Origin: Oegoconia quadripuncta
Lineage: Eukaryota > Arthropoda > Insecta > Lepidoptera > Autostichidae
Direction of reading: 5' to 3'
Assembly: GCA_949316235.1 (NCBI GenBank)
Contig: OX438744.1
Coordinates: forward strand, 36,824,778-36,888,777
Length of the DNA stretch: 64,000 bases
Part shown: one piece after another, positions 19,558 to 29,712 of the stretch
Numbering within the stretch: the first letter of the stretch is position 1
Layout: every line of letters starts with the position of its first letter
Made by a program: the position numbers and the translations under genes
The notes under the pieces: generated by a model
Told to the model about the DNA's origin: nothing
The model's database searches: none
The model's input: only the letters and a program-made list of their open reading frames with translations

Positions 19558-20913
19558 TTTTTTTTTTTTTTTTTTTACCAGGAGAAACGCTCATGCTTAT
19601 CCGCCCTCCTCGGGGGAGGGGGGCGGATTATGTCGGACTCCGGCACAGAAGGTGCCGGCCTACCGACTAAAAACTCCTGGGTGTTCCCTCGCGCGCGCCG
19701 TTGACGGCGTGGCCGCGGGTACCATCTGGTATTCGTCCGCAGCCACGCCAGCGCGGTGCCCGCCGCCAGGACAAAAGCGGCGGCAGGCCTACCTCTGGGC
19801 TGGAGCAGGGAGGAATCGCCTGGTCCAGCCACCTCTAGAAGGCGCGCGGAAAACACCGCGCGCGCCTTCTCGCGGGGCCTATGTGTGGGTGGTGATCCCC
19901 CCGGATCGCCACCCACAGCCCCGCAGGGTAGGGGGGCAGAGGATTGCCTATCATTAAAGATAAGCTCTCCTCCGTGCCCCCCATGCGGCTGCATCTCCCC
20001 TCTCTCTGCGAGTGACCTCGCAGAGAGAGAGGACCGCTTTCCACGGCCTCCCCTTGGCATCCGCAGCTCGAACCTGGCTGCGGCCGGCAAAGAGTGGCCG
20101 TCCCGCACGGCTACGACCTCTCAGCGGCCCGCAACAGCGGGAGGCCCGGAGAGGAGGCGGGGGAACACCGCCCCTCCAACCCTCCCGCCGTCTCCCCCTG
20201 CGAACAGAGGGAGAGGGCCGCTTCCCACGACCTCTCGTCGACGGCCGCAGCCTTAGCTGCAGTCGTCAAGGAGAGGTCGCCCAAGTGCTGCAGACGATTC
20301 CACGGCGCCCCCTGCCCAGATGGGCATTCCTCAGGGAGCGCCGCTTCCTCGCCGCAGCCCGCTGTGGTGGAATTCGCCCTCCACCATCCCTCGTCGTTCC
20401 ACTCCCGAAAACGAATTTTCGGGAGTGGGACGACGAGGGCATCTCGGCGCCGAGGCGGGCCTCGGAGCCGAGACTTGGGCTGGTTTTTTATAGAGGTTTT
20501 CCTTCCTCGCGGTCCGGGCGGTTAAGCCAAGACCCTCGGTCCCGGACTGCAGCTGAAAGCCGCAGTCCCGGATTACGAGCCCGGCGGTGGCAAGGGGTAG
20601 GAGGTTCACCCCAAACCTCCTCCCCAGGCCTGCTCGGCGGCAGTGCGAGTGCACACCGAGCCCACCCTTACTCCCCCACTAGGAGGGGAGCGTCTCCTGC
20701 TCCGTCCGCAGTGCCCTCTGCTAAACCAGAGGGACACGCGGAGGAGCCCCCCGGTGTCAGACTATTCGCCATCGGCCAACAAGAACCCTTAAAAGGGAAG
20801 TTGTTGACCGATGCCCAGGGTGCACCGGCCCAACGACTACCGTTCCCCCCAGACGTATCCAGGGGGACAAGTAGCCATCAGGCACACGAGGAGGTTGTCT
20901 GACATCGCACCCC
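19558..20913 (-). mobile_element. GC-rich, poly(A)-tailed retroposon without recognisable protein
   Basis: An element of 1,356 bp in minus orientation. Its 5' end ('GGGGTGCGATGTCAGACAAC') abuts 20914 and its 3' end ('GAGCGTTTCTCCTGGT') is followed by 19 A (T-run 19558-19576). Exact 15-bp duplications flank it. G+C is far above the surroundings. Long frames exist on both strands (minus 19575-20108; plus 20012-20902), but I recognise no reverse transcriptase, endonuclease, RNase H or zinc-knuckle motif, and they look like GC-driven open frames. Many perfect or near-perfect hairpins occur along it. The poly(A) and duplication show LINE-type retroposition. I infer a non-autonomous or internally deleted R1-like element; a retroposed structured RNA is an alternative. 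Confidence 0.75.
20388..20439. repeat. 24-bp-arm hairpin inside the retroposon
   Basis: The arms 'CCCTCGTCGTTCCACTCCCG'+AAAA and TTTT+'CGGGAGTGGGACGACGAGGG' surround the 4-base loop CGAA. One G-T type mismatch. It is the strongest of several hairpins; others are at 19599-19628, 19640-19658, 19837-19870, 19873-19925 and 19995-20033. Confidence 0.85.
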
Positions 20914-20928
20914 ATGTAATAGAACCCC
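20914..20928. repeat. target-site duplication, right
   Basis: 'ATGTAATAGAACCCC', matching 19543-19557. It abuts the 5' end of the element. Confidence 0.9.
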
Positions 20929-20977
20929 TGCTGTGATTGAGGTGAAGTGCTAACTCGTAGTGCCTTAATAAAAAAAT
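20929..20977 (+). mobile_element. SINE family A tail fragment
   Basis: 'GCTGTGATTGAGGTGAAGTG' followed by 'CTAACTCGTAGTGCCTTAAT' and an A-run, as at the end of the copy at 1234. Confidence 0.7.
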
Positions 20978-21149
20978 CAAAAGTTAAAAAATTACAAATG
21001 TTCAAAGATTCAAAAAATTTTATTTCACCCCTATATTTTTTATTTGCTAGTTTTTTTTTACAATACTATTTAAGGCGAAAATAATCTCCAGGGCAGCTCA
21101 CTGCCCGAGACACCAACCGGAACACTTGAGCTGTAATCACTCCTGCAAC

Positions 21150-21290
21150 TGTTTTTTTTCTAATGCCTGATGTTAAGTGAAGATGAGGCCGAAGGTGGAA
21201 CCCTACTGACCCGGAAACCCAAATATTTAGGGAACTCGCTATCTTATCTCTGACAACCCGAACACAACAATGTTATTGACAATGTTCAAA
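21150..21290 (-). mobile_element. SINE family A, 3' half
   Basis: 'CTGATGTTAAGTGAAGATGA', 'GGCCGAAGGTGGAACCCTAC', 'CTATCTTATCTCTGACAACC' and 'CACAACAATGTTATTGAC' match full copies. The tRNA-like head is absent. Confidence 0.75.
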
Positions 21291-21539
21291 ACATTTTTTT
21301 AAATTCTGAACATAATCGACATAACGGACCAATTTTAACTAGTCGTCATTTAAATGTTAATAAGCCGCACATAACATAAGTATAACAAAAAATATTGTGA
21401 TTGTGATAGTTAACTATTTATGCCGTTTGCACTAACATTATTGTTGTATTATATTTTTATTGCTTACCAGAATATGTCTAAAACTTATTACTAACATAAC
21501 ATTAATGTTAATTTGTACTTAGGGTTATTTAGAAATAAA

Positions 21540-22160
21540 AATAAAAAAAAAACAAAAATATTTTATTATCTTATTAAAATATCACTTATTGAAAGTCAAC
21601 ATGTTATTCTTTTTTAAACTACATCGCTTCACAAGGTGTTGTGGTTAGGGAGAAGAAGCGACAATAAATTCCGCAACAACACATCTTTTCAATTAGTTTC
21701 CATCTTTACAATAGTATTAAATTTTATATTACATATTACAAAACAATAGCAATTAACATAACGACCAGCTAACACCAGACCTCCTTATCGCCTAAATAAT
21801 CATCTATCCTGTAATAACCCTTCTTACACAGAGTTTCTTTAATGTGGCGTTTAAATTTCTGCTCTGTTAAACTCAATACATGTTCTGGTATTTTATTGTA
21901 AAAGCGTATGCTGTGTCCCACAAAGGATGTGCTAACCTTGCTAAGTCTAAATTGTGGAATTTCAATTTTAATTTTGTTCCTAGTATTCAAATTATGATTA
22001 TCAGAATGTTTGCGAAATAGGCATATATTTTTGCGTACATACCCGTCTCCCGCTTTAAGGGTAATAGCTGAAAATCAGTGTTTTACTCTTGAGCAATAAT
22101 CCGACACTGAGCTATGGCCCATTTGTGCCACTGCAGCACACACATACTTTTTATACCTAT
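21540..22160 (-). pseudogene. LINE C-terminal ORF remnant with 3' UTR
   Basis: Minus strand from about 22073 to 21769 is open. It reads 'AGDGYVRKNICLFRKHSDNH', then 'NTRNKIKIEIPQFRLSKVST', 'SFVGHSIRFYNKIPEH' and ends 'GYYRIDDYLGDKEVWC', stop at 21771-21769. The pattern 'YNTRNKxxL...SFxxxSxxFYNKLP' is typical of the C-terminus of CR1/L2-related non-LTR reverse transcriptases. A roughly 230-bp 3' UTR with 'ATAATAAAATATTTTTG' follows. A related piece lies at 10905. Confidence 0.75.
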
Positions 22161-22164
22161 GCTT

Positions 22165-22809
22165 GTACTTTTATATATTCTGTTTTTATTGCAACTGTAC
22201 TGTAGTCTAAATTATTTGTATTTTCATCATCATCAACCTTTTGTTATCCTTCCTTAAGTAGGTACACAAGTAGGTACAAAAGCAAACTTATTCCATTCTC
22301 CTTATTCTATTCGTTTAACAAATTTTCTTATTAACTAAAAAATAAGCATTTGTGAAGAAGGCTATTGTCGCAAGGCAAACTACTCAAGCACTCTCTCCAG
22401 ACGGGAGCGCGAGGCAAAACTCCCGAAACAAAGGAAGGTAATTGAAAATTCTATCAAAACTTACGCCAAACGAGCTTCGGTGGGAGAGACTCACACCCGG
22501 TCGAGGAATTCGGAACTGTTAGACATATCGAGGGGAGAGTGGCTGAATGGTATTGGGATTTTGTATACATTTTCATAGACTAGAGTGGATTGCAAGTCGA
22601 ACAAGGCTGAATAATTATAGAGTCAAGCCAGCTGATTTTTTTTTTACTGTGAAGCACTTGCAGCAGATGCTTGCGCTATTCGTTCTCAATTTACGAATTC
22701 AAGCGTTAGTCGCTATCAGTCCTTGTATTTGTAACCCTAGTGGCATTTCCATACGGGTGTTAGTATGCTTCGGAGGGCACATTAAATAGTCGGTCCCGGT
22801 TATTTCACA
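22165..22809. other. no gene recognised
   Basis: AT-rich with one more balanced patch at 22390-22540. The open frame at 22547-22789 has no recognised domain. Confidence 0.35.
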
Positions 22810-23022
22810 CTAGCTTTCCGCCCGCGGCTTCGCCTGCGTGGAATAACTTTGTCGCGGAAATTTGTAAATCCCGCGGGAACTACTCACTTTATCGGGATAA
22901 AAAATATCCGTATCTTAATCCAGAGTATTTTCTCCCTATATACCAAATTTCATCCAAATCCGTTTCACAGTGATTCAGTAACAAACAAACATCGAAGCTT
23001 TCGCATTTATAATATTAGTTAG
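22810..23022 (-). mobile_element. dispersed repeat family D, full length
   Basis: Starts 'CTAGCTTTCCGCCCGCGGCT' and ends 'CATTTATAATATTAGTTAG'. The central 'ACTACTCACTTTATCGGGAT' segment is present once, in contrast to the expanded copy at 4878. Confidence 0.8.
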
Positions 23023-23140
23023 ATTGAAGGTCACGTCAGTGGTCTGCAGGGCCGGCGTCAAAACACTGATTGTTAGGTGGTCACTAATCCATCCATCAAT
23101 ACGGACTGGACAGGCACGGTTACTCCTGATGCAGGCAGTC

Positions 23141-23651
23141 CCACCACCACCCATGGCCATACCACCGTCTAGGTATACTGGCCTAATCGCGGGGGGTGCA
23201 CGAGGCTCTGCTCTGTGGCTCTCTCACCCGTGCACTGCTTGATCCCCCTACAGTTCTTGTTTGTCCCTTCTCTGTGACGGTTCTCCCCCTTCTGGGGTCC
23301 AACGACCACACCTACTGCTTCGCTCTCGGGCAGTTTCTGGATTTACACGCCGCACTGAATCACTATTCCAGCTCTTTGCGTATCTTATGCCACTAGCCGC
23401 AGAATCTTCTGAAGAGCCGGAAATTCACCTCGGAGTCCACCAGTTCCAGGAAGTACACCGGTCCCACATTCGCCCGCACCAAGCCATCAAGCAGTCTGCG
23501 ACGTTCCTGTTCATTAAGCGGACAATCCCACAGGACATGATCCCGATACTCCTGGGCCCCACCGCATTCGTACATCCCATCCTCCCGAAGGGCCATGTCC
23601 CTTAGCCTGCCTCTGAACATGCCGTGGCCCGTCAGCAACTCTTGCAGCAAG
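23141..23651 (-). pseudogene. R1-like LINE 3' end with 17-bp target duplication
   Basis: 23650-23393 (minus) encodes an 85-residue C-terminal zinc-binding region. It has 'LLTGHGMFRGRL', then 'CGGAQEYRDHVLWDCPLNEQ', close to the C-x2-C-x-H-x4-C finger found at the end of R1/Jockey-class polyproteins, and ends at a stop. About 250 bp of 3' UTR follows, without a poly(A). The insert is flanked by the direct repeat 'TCCTGATGCAGGCAGTC' at 23124-23140 and 23652-23668. The first finger cysteine appears altered ('YECGG'). Confidence 0.75.
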
Positions 23652-23689
23652 TCCTGATGCAGGCAGTCATTAAGTCAAGTCGGTGGTTT

Positions 23690-24125
23690 TAAAGGTCTGT
23701 TTCAGCATCTCATCAACCACAGGACATCCACTGCGGAACATAGGCCTCCCCCATTGATTTCCAGAGCGACTGGTTAATAGCTGTTTGCATCCAGCGATTT
23801 TAAGCAGGTCGTCTGTCCAGCTTGTGAGTGGATGTAATACACCACCATACTTCTTCGAGCTATGTGCCCTACCCACTGCCACTTTATCTTACTTGTCTGC
23901 TGGGCTATGTCGTTGACTTTCGTCCATCTACGAATTTCTTAATTCCTGTTCGTTTACTTATCGCTCTCTTCGCAACTCGTTGCGTGATCTTGAGCTTTCC
24001 TATGAGGCCCATAGTGAGACACCACGTTTTAGTGTCATAAGTCATCACTGGTAGGTAACACACATTGATTAAAGACTTATGGTATGAGGTATTTTGGACA
24101 ATGAGACGTTGCACAGTTACCCCAA
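23690..24125 (-). pseudogene. LINE reverse-transcriptase C-terminal fragment (second LINE type)
   Basis: Minus reading gives 'TYDTKTWCLTMGLIGKLKIT', then 'VAKRAISKRTGI', later 'LTSWTDDLLKIAGCKQLL'. This is the order of the 'ETWxLT...RAMERA...RWTDDLVKVAG' C-terminus. Frames are broken and a central stretch is missing. Confidence 0.7.
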
Positions 24126-24637
24126 CGCGGGCAGCGAGTTGGATTCGTTGGTAGAAAGGGGCGATTTGAAAACACTGAAGCTATACTATAAATTTGTGGA
24201 GCTAAGCAATGAGGCTTTTATAAAGTAGACCAGGATTACTTGGTACTTCTATTTACTCTCTGTGGAAGTTAAATAGGTGTAGTAGATTCAGAATACGCCT
24301 CCCAGCCCGTGCTGCTCCGAATGAAATGGCTCGAAGTTGAGCCGTCTTGCCTCTTGTTTGACAATCATAAGTTGACGGCCCCTTTATTTTGCTAGCGTCT
24401 TATTCCAAGTTTCGCTTCGGCATGTTTGATATGATAATTAGTCTGACTACCCACCTGCTTATTAAATACTAAGTTGTCTTTGTATTTGCTTCATAAAGGA
24501 TCAACCTTCCTGTGGACAAACCGACAGAAGAACTTAGAGATGAATTTTTTAACAATTTGCACCATTTTCTAAAGCTAGCAGCAAAGGTTATGCTTTTGAA
24601 CAATAACAATTCATCATAATCATCATATCAGTGGACA
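24126..24637. other. no gene recognised
   Basis: Nothing recognised. Ends with 'CATCATAATCATCATATCAG', a tract often marking LINE ends. Confidence 0.35.
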
Positions 24638-24961
24638 TTTTTTTTTATGCCCAACGGGTTGGTATACTTGAGCTCAATCACACCTGATGTTAAGTGAAGA
24701 TGTGGTCGAAGGTGGAAGCGTACTGACCCGGAAACCCCAACACATTTGAGGGACTGGCTATCTTATCTCTGACAACCGGAACACAACAATGCTATTAACA
24801 TTGTTGCTTGGCGGCAGATTTAGATAAGATGGTGGTAGCTAGCCAGGCGGACATTTAATATGCCCTACCACCAACCAAACCGAGTACTTAAACATGTACC
24901 CCGCTGGGGATCGAACCCGCGACCTCCGAATCGTAAACCCAATGTTGTTTACATTGAGCCA
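24638..24961 (-). mobile_element. tRNA-derived SINE family A, near full length
   Basis: Inverted, the element has the A-box-like 'TGGCTCAATGTAAACAACAT', then the B box 'GGTTCGATCCCCAGCGGGG', the body ('GGTTGGTGGTAGGGCATATT', 'GCCTGGCTAGCTACCACCAT', 'CTGACAACCGGAACACAACA' read on plus) and the end 'TGTGATTGAGCTCAAG' with an A-tract. The first few bases of the head are lost. The internal pol III boxes look recognisable. Families B and B' have different bodies. Confidence 0.85.
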
Positions 24962-25149
24962 ATACAATTAATAGTGAATTAATTATTATGAAACATGTAA
25001 ATACTGTAAATAAATTTCAATCAATTAACATTGAAAAAAAGAGATCATTTAAGGAGATCACCGACCATGTTGCAAAAAGTGTTACTCATTCGAGCAAAAT
25101 GTATGGGGCTACTTCAGAATCACGCCTATTTTGTATTAAGATATCTATT

Positions 25150-25390
25150 ACGCGGGTCTAGTGCGGATTGGCAGATTTGTGTCAGACTAGTCCCCATGTG
25201 ACAGTCACTATTTTAACCTGCGGCAGCTGTAGGCCACCAACTTGGCTTATCGACTGTCTTCTAAGCCCGAAAATACTCATTTCACAAAGCCACTGTGGTC
25301 ACTCATCTAAGGACTGACCGCAACAGATATTGCTTAACTTTGTTAATCGAAAACGAAAAGCGACTGCACCAGAGTGCTTTAAAAACAAAA
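25150..25390 (-). repeat. LINE 3' region (third type), diverged
   Basis: 'GTGCGGATTGGCAGATTTGT' and 'GTCAGACTAGTCCCCATGTG' are equivalent to 17165-17225. Further similarity runs to 'GGACTGACCGCAACAGATAT', also seen near 40980 ('GGACAGACCGCAACATCGCA'). Confidence 0.5.
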
Positions 25391-26142
25391 CGGTTGACAA
25401 AAAAGTTGTATGTGAAATTAAAAAAAAATTGGTTCTTTCATTTTAAAGTATCATTACCCATTCGACCAAAAATGTACGGGACTTCAAAATCACGCCTATT
25501 TTAAATAAAGTTAAAAAAATATAATTTCTTCCATATACATCGTGTTATGTTAAATAATGTCTCAAGTCGCAATACGCCCGTTTGATACAACCTGCAGTTA
25601 ATTTAAATTTCTATTAAAACTTGCTACGCGCGTGTTCTGTCAAAGGCAATTGCAATGTTTTATGAACACACTCTGTATATGTATTGCTATTGCGCTGCTT
25701 TGAAGTTATTAAGTGATCTTAAATTGTGCCAATTTTCATTACTCGACTGCCCCAGGAAGGAAGGTAATGTTTTTCGAGTGAATCTTTATAGATTTCTATG
25801 TACCTCCTTTAGTATATTGTTAATAGATTGATCAGTTACGTATGATGTGTCGTCCGCCATATTGGATTTTTATGACGTCATCTATCCTATGTTATTTCCC
25901 AGGTTGACACGTATCTATCATCTACATAAACAGGAATTATTGCTAATATATAATTCTGACCATTTGGATGATAAGCTAGCATAGGTGTAAGCTACTAGGC
26001 GATTTTAACTCTAATTATACAATGTGGGTAATATATGTTTTTCCTTGTTTTTAACTAACCCTTGAGTAGTCGTTCTTCTCTGGGGAGTCAGGTTTGTGAA
26101 GGGGCAGTAATTATGTGACATTTTCCAGTGATATTTTTATAC
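25390..26142. other. no gene; two repeat remnants
   Basis: 25735-25885 ('CCCAGGAAGGAAGGTAATGT', then 'CGCCATATTGGATTTTTATG') resembles 54541-54720 (family M). 26060-26110 ('GTCGTTCTTCTCTGGGGAGT') is a piece of the L2/CR1-like LINE end of 13560. The rest is unrecognised. Confidence 0.45.
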
Positions 26143-26460
26143 ATACATAAAGTTACGACTTTTATCCCAACTAGGGTGGTCAGATATATCCCAAACTAAA
26201 GCGTTTGGGTGTTCCAAAAATTAAAAAACTATCTAATGCTTCAACCAACATCCACGTTACACATTGAAATATACAGAAATGCATACATGACAGAGGGCAG
26301 TCTATAAATTCTGTGGCGCACTTTTGTATTGTGTTAAACCTTTTTCATATATAATGAATAAATAGAAAAAAAATGTTTTTTGGTGGAAAGTCCCTTAGTC
26401 GCCTTTTACGACACTCACGGAAAAGATGGGTTGGTTCTATTCTTTTTACTTGCCGAAACC
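26143..26460 (-). repeat. dispersed repeat family E with a foreign middle
   Basis: The inverted family E order is present: 'TTATCCCAACTAGGGTGGTC', 'AAAGCGTTTGGGTGTTCCAA', 'CAACATCCACG', 'AGTCGCCTTTTACGACACTC'. About 65 bp at 26300-26365 ('GGCGCACTTTTGTATTGTGT', 'ATAATGAATAAATAG') does not belong and looks like a retroposon tail. Confidence 0.7.
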
Positions 26461-26468
26461 ACAATCTT

Positions 26469-26698
26469 CTAACTAATATTATAAATGCAAAAGTTTGAAT
26501 GTTTGTTTGTTTGTTTCTTACTCAAGCACGTCGAAACGGATGAATGGATTTGGATGAAATTGGGTATTCAGGTAGAACATACCCTAGATTAAAGCATAGA
26601 ATAGGTACCTACTTCTTATCCCGATAGTTCCCTCGGGATAAATAAATTAATCATATCCAGGATAAAGTTATTCCGCCGACGCGGGCGGAAAGCCAGTA
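26469..26698 (+). mobile_element. dispersed repeat family D, full length
   Basis: Left end 'CTAACTAATATTATAAATGC', right end 'GACGCGGGCGGAAAGCCAGT'. One copy of the 'TTATCCCGATA' segment, shortened. Confidence 0.8.
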
Positions 26699-26862
26699 TG
26701 AAATAAAATCTTTAGATTCTTGACTGTCGACACCTTATTTGTTAAAATCGGTTAAGGGATGTGGGACATAAAATACATACTACTTACTACTACTTACTCA
26801 CATGCAATACGTATTACCGTCCTTCAGGTTTCACCGAGTGTACTATGGTATACCGAATTACA

Positions 26863-27014
26863 CTACTCCGAAACACGTTTGACCGAAGAACGGTTGATCG
26901 AATTCCAAGTACATTGCGGAGTTGGTTTTAATTTAACATTTTAATGATGAACAAACTCCGCAATGTACTCGGAATTCGATCAACCGTTCTTCGGTCAAAC
27001 GTGTTTTGGAGTAG
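26863..27014. repeat. long inverted repeat, 61-bp arms
   Basis: The left arm runs from 'CTACTCCGAAACACGTTTGA' to 'GTACATTGCGGAGTT'. The right arm, inverted, runs 'CTACTCCAAAACACGTTTGA' to the same end. I count two mismatches. The spacer of about 29 bp is AT-rich ('TTTTAATTTAACATTTTAAT'). No matching arms elsewhere in the window. Confidence 0.9.
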
Positions 27015-27084
27015 TCGTCGCCTTTGAAGTTATCAATTCTTCATTCTCGCAAGGGCACTCACGGGGCACTGCTGTCTGAGCAAA

Positions 27085-27283
27085 CATATGCTCAACTCCG
27101 GGATATGCAGACTTCGCCTCCTTGCAGTGGAAACACCTGTACGTACATCTGCTGTGTGAATGTGGCCCGCTGATGCGTAAACGCATTATCCACTTGGGTG
27201 ACCACTTACTGCACCCGGATGAGATAAAAACTACTTGGAAAATCATTCAATTCCTCAAAGAGGCTAATCTGAGCAAAGAACTG
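27085..27283 (+). pseudogene. LINE polyprotein C-terminus (RNase H-bearing class)
   Basis: The open frame reads 'TPGYADFASLQWKHLYVHLL', then 'CECGPLMRKRIIHLGDHLLH' and ends 'FLKEANLSKEL', stop at 27281-27283. 'LLCECxxLxRxRxxxLG', an acidic 'PxEI' step and a closing 'FLKxxxLxxEL' are features of the C-terminus of I/Jockey-class insect LINEs carrying RNase H. The upstream part of the ORF is missing. It starts shortly after the inverted repeat at 26863. Confidence 0.65.
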
Positions 27284-27289
27284 TAGGTT

Positions 27290-27566
27290 AGTGGCGATAA
27301 CAATAGATCAGCAAGGTCGCAGTGATACAGGCCTCTGACGACCTGCAATAGCCAGACATACAACCAATACCAATTCTCTTTATTATAAGTTAAGCTCACC
27401 CACGCTAGTCCACTAATGGGCGTAGTGTCTCACAGATTCCAATTTACGGACTTATGCAACCAATAGCTTTGCGCAGATCGTTGCTCCATTTAGCAATGAG
27501 GCATCCAATATTAGTGTTACAAGGGAATCGAGTCTCTCGAGTCTTCATATGGTTTTATGATTCAGA
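27290..27566. other. LINE-like 3' remainder
   Basis: 27385-27545 ('CACGCTAGTCCACTAATGGG', 'CGTAGTGTCTCACAGATTCC') has the style of an inverted LINE end but I could not assign it. Confidence 0.35.
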
Positions 27567-27895
27567 TTTTTTTTTTATGCACAACGGGTTAGCACTTGAC
27601 CTCAATCACACCTGATGTTAAGTGAAGATGAGGCCGAAGGTGGAAGCGTACTGACGCGTAAACCCAAATATTTAGAGAACTAACTATCTTATCTCTGACA
27701 ACCGGAATACAACAATGCTATTAACATTGCTGTTTGACGGCAGATTTAGATAAGATGGTGGTAGCTAGCCAGGTGGACATTTAAAATGCCCTACCACCAA
27801 CCAAACCGAGTACTATACATGTACCCCGATGGTGATCGAACCCGCGTCATTCGATTCGTAAACCCTATGTTGTTTACATTGAGCCACGGAGGCGG
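27567..27895 (-). mobile_element. tRNA-derived SINE family A, full length
   Basis: Ends are complete: 'CCGCCTCCGTGGCTCAATGT' (inverted head, 27895 inward) and a T-run at 27567. The B-box region 'GATCGAACCCGCGTCATTCG' carries substitutions relative to 24638. Length about 329 bp. Confidence 0.85.
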
Positions 27896-28282
27896 TTAAA
27901 GTTGGAGTTAAAGGCGGAGATGAACTCAAAGTTGGCATTTGCGATACTGTTGTGTATTCAAATAGATCCCACCAAAAACATTTCATGTAAAATGTTGCCA
28001 AGACGACCACATAAGGTTTGCCCTGTGAAAAAGATATCAGATCTCGCATGTAGAGCCAAGCTTCTGAATCTACACGGCCTAACTCTACCGACCCCAACTT
28101 CAACAAATTCTACATATCAGTAAATATGTATGGCTTGGCTGTTTCGTTACTTACTTCAGAAACTAAATATTCGCATCACCTCCACGACGGTAGCGAAACG
28201 TCTTGGCTTCAAACAGATTAATAAAAAATTGTATTGAGAGTGAGACTCGATCTCAACCTTGAGATGGCTTTATTTGCATGAG

Positions 28283-28425
28283 ATTTGTGATCTAGGTAGA
28301 ACATACACTCTAGATTAAAACATAGGATATTTTTATCTCGTAGAGTGAGTAGTTCCCGCGGGAATCAACAAATTTCCGTGATAAAGTTTTTCCACTCAGG
28401 CGAAGCGGCGCGGGTCGAAACCTAG
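28283..28425 (+). mobile_element. dispersed repeat family D, 5'-truncated
   Basis: 'AGTGAGTAGTTCCCGCGGGA', 'TTTCCGTGATAAAGTTTTTC' and the degenerate end 'GCGGGTCGAAACCTAGTTTC'. Confidence 0.7.
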
Positions 28426-28429
28426 TTTC

Positions 28430-29309
28430 GATTAAAATGTAAGAAAGTAACGACGGATACGACGATAAATAAAGAAGTTATGTTATACGTATTCTGTCTT
28501 CAAATTCTTATGCATGTTTCTATTGTAAACAATGATAAGTCAACTGTAAATAATTCGAGACGACTTCATAACGAAATAAATTAGAGACACTAATCTAAGT
28601 TGTCGTATAAACACCCCATTAAAGATACCTCCCCTCTTCCCCTCTCATCCCCTGCAAACTGTAAAACTGCCTTTCGTTCCATATCTTAAGTTACAACCTT
28701 AAACCCAGCCGGGGGCAACTTTTAACCCCCCAACGAAGACGCGGAAAATTTACATAAATTTACAAATTTCGCAGCGAAATAAAGTAGAGCATAGTTCACG
28801 TAGGAGGGGGAATGTCGTCCCCCCCCCCCTCCCCCCCTCCCTGTGGGTAGTGCGGGTGGGGGGTGAGCCTGTTTTTCATGTTTAATTTTAACTTCGCAAA
28901 ACTGGCGTTTTAATAAATGCTGCCCCGTCTTCTGTATTTGGGGGTAGTGATGTAGCGACAGTAGATACAAAATTGGCGATGATATCTGTAACAGCTATTG
29001 TATGGTTGAATACGACCAACTTTGGAAGGTTATGTGTCCGAGGAAGCAGTGATCACTCCCGGTCCCTGATTTTCGCTCATTCGATATTTAACTGTCGATT
29101 AGACATCAAATAGGTTTGTCACTTTTGCACACGCAGATAAGTGTGAAAGAGATAGACATACCAATGTCTTTCGTCAGTGAAATGTCGAGCGCACGAGAAT
29201 CAGGGTCCTTCTGACTTTCCACAGGAAGAAAATAACAAACGACGAGGTTGTATGGTGTATAACCTTTTGCCTATCTTATGTGGATGAATAAAACAAAAAA
29301 AAAAAAGGG
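28430..29309. other. no gene; C-tract
   Basis: 28815-28845 is an interrupted poly-C tract ('CCCCCCCCCCTCCCCCCCTC'). 28620-28760 is pyrimidine-rich. No coding region or repeat recognised. Confidence 0.4.
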
Positions 29310-29712
29310 CTTTTTGGCGGGAACTCGGCGAGTGAAGTAGCATTTTTCTTTATAGTTCTTATAATTTGTGCATTCTGACTTTTGAAGCTTAATAATGGCA
29401 GACTATTGTGCAGCAAACGTTAGTGATGGTGTACAAGTGAAGGGAAGTGTAAATTAAAGTGCGTAACGGAGCTTTCGGGTTCCCACAAGAAGCCGCCAAA
29501 ATCTTTTGTAAAGCATTCTGCCACTTTACTGAAGAATGACTTGACCGTGACTAGACTCTGTATACGCCAAGTATACGACGAATGACTTGTTTTGACTGAG
29601 ACTGACTTACAAAATGAAGAAATAAGATAAATAAGACATGGCTGTTATGGGCTAGATCCCTTTGCCTTCTCCTAGAGGAGAAAAAAAAACAAAAAAAAAA
29701 ACAAAAAAAAAA
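29310..29712 (+). repeat. dispersed repeat family H with A-rich tail
   Basis: 'TTTTTGGCGGGAACTCGGCG', 'AGCAAACGTTAGTGATGGTG', 'CAAGAAGCCGCCAAAATCTT', 'CTGTATACGCCAAGTATACG' and 'GGGCTAGATCCCTTTGCCTT' are followed by A-runs broken by single C. It is the best copy of the family; 16367 and 31480 are opposite in orientation. The A-rich end suggests retroposition. No ORF. Confidence 0.7.

Noticed and set aside
20012..20902. 296-residue plus-strand ORF and 177-residue minus-strand ORF in the GC-rich segment
   Set aside because: Both are Pro/Arg/Gly/Ala-rich, several long frames overlap on both strands, and no domain is recognisable. High G+C removes stop codons by chance.
24900..24961. tRNA gene on the minus strand
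   Set aside because: It is the head of a family A SINE. Same head and body occur at 27.8, 34.1 and 53.4 kb.
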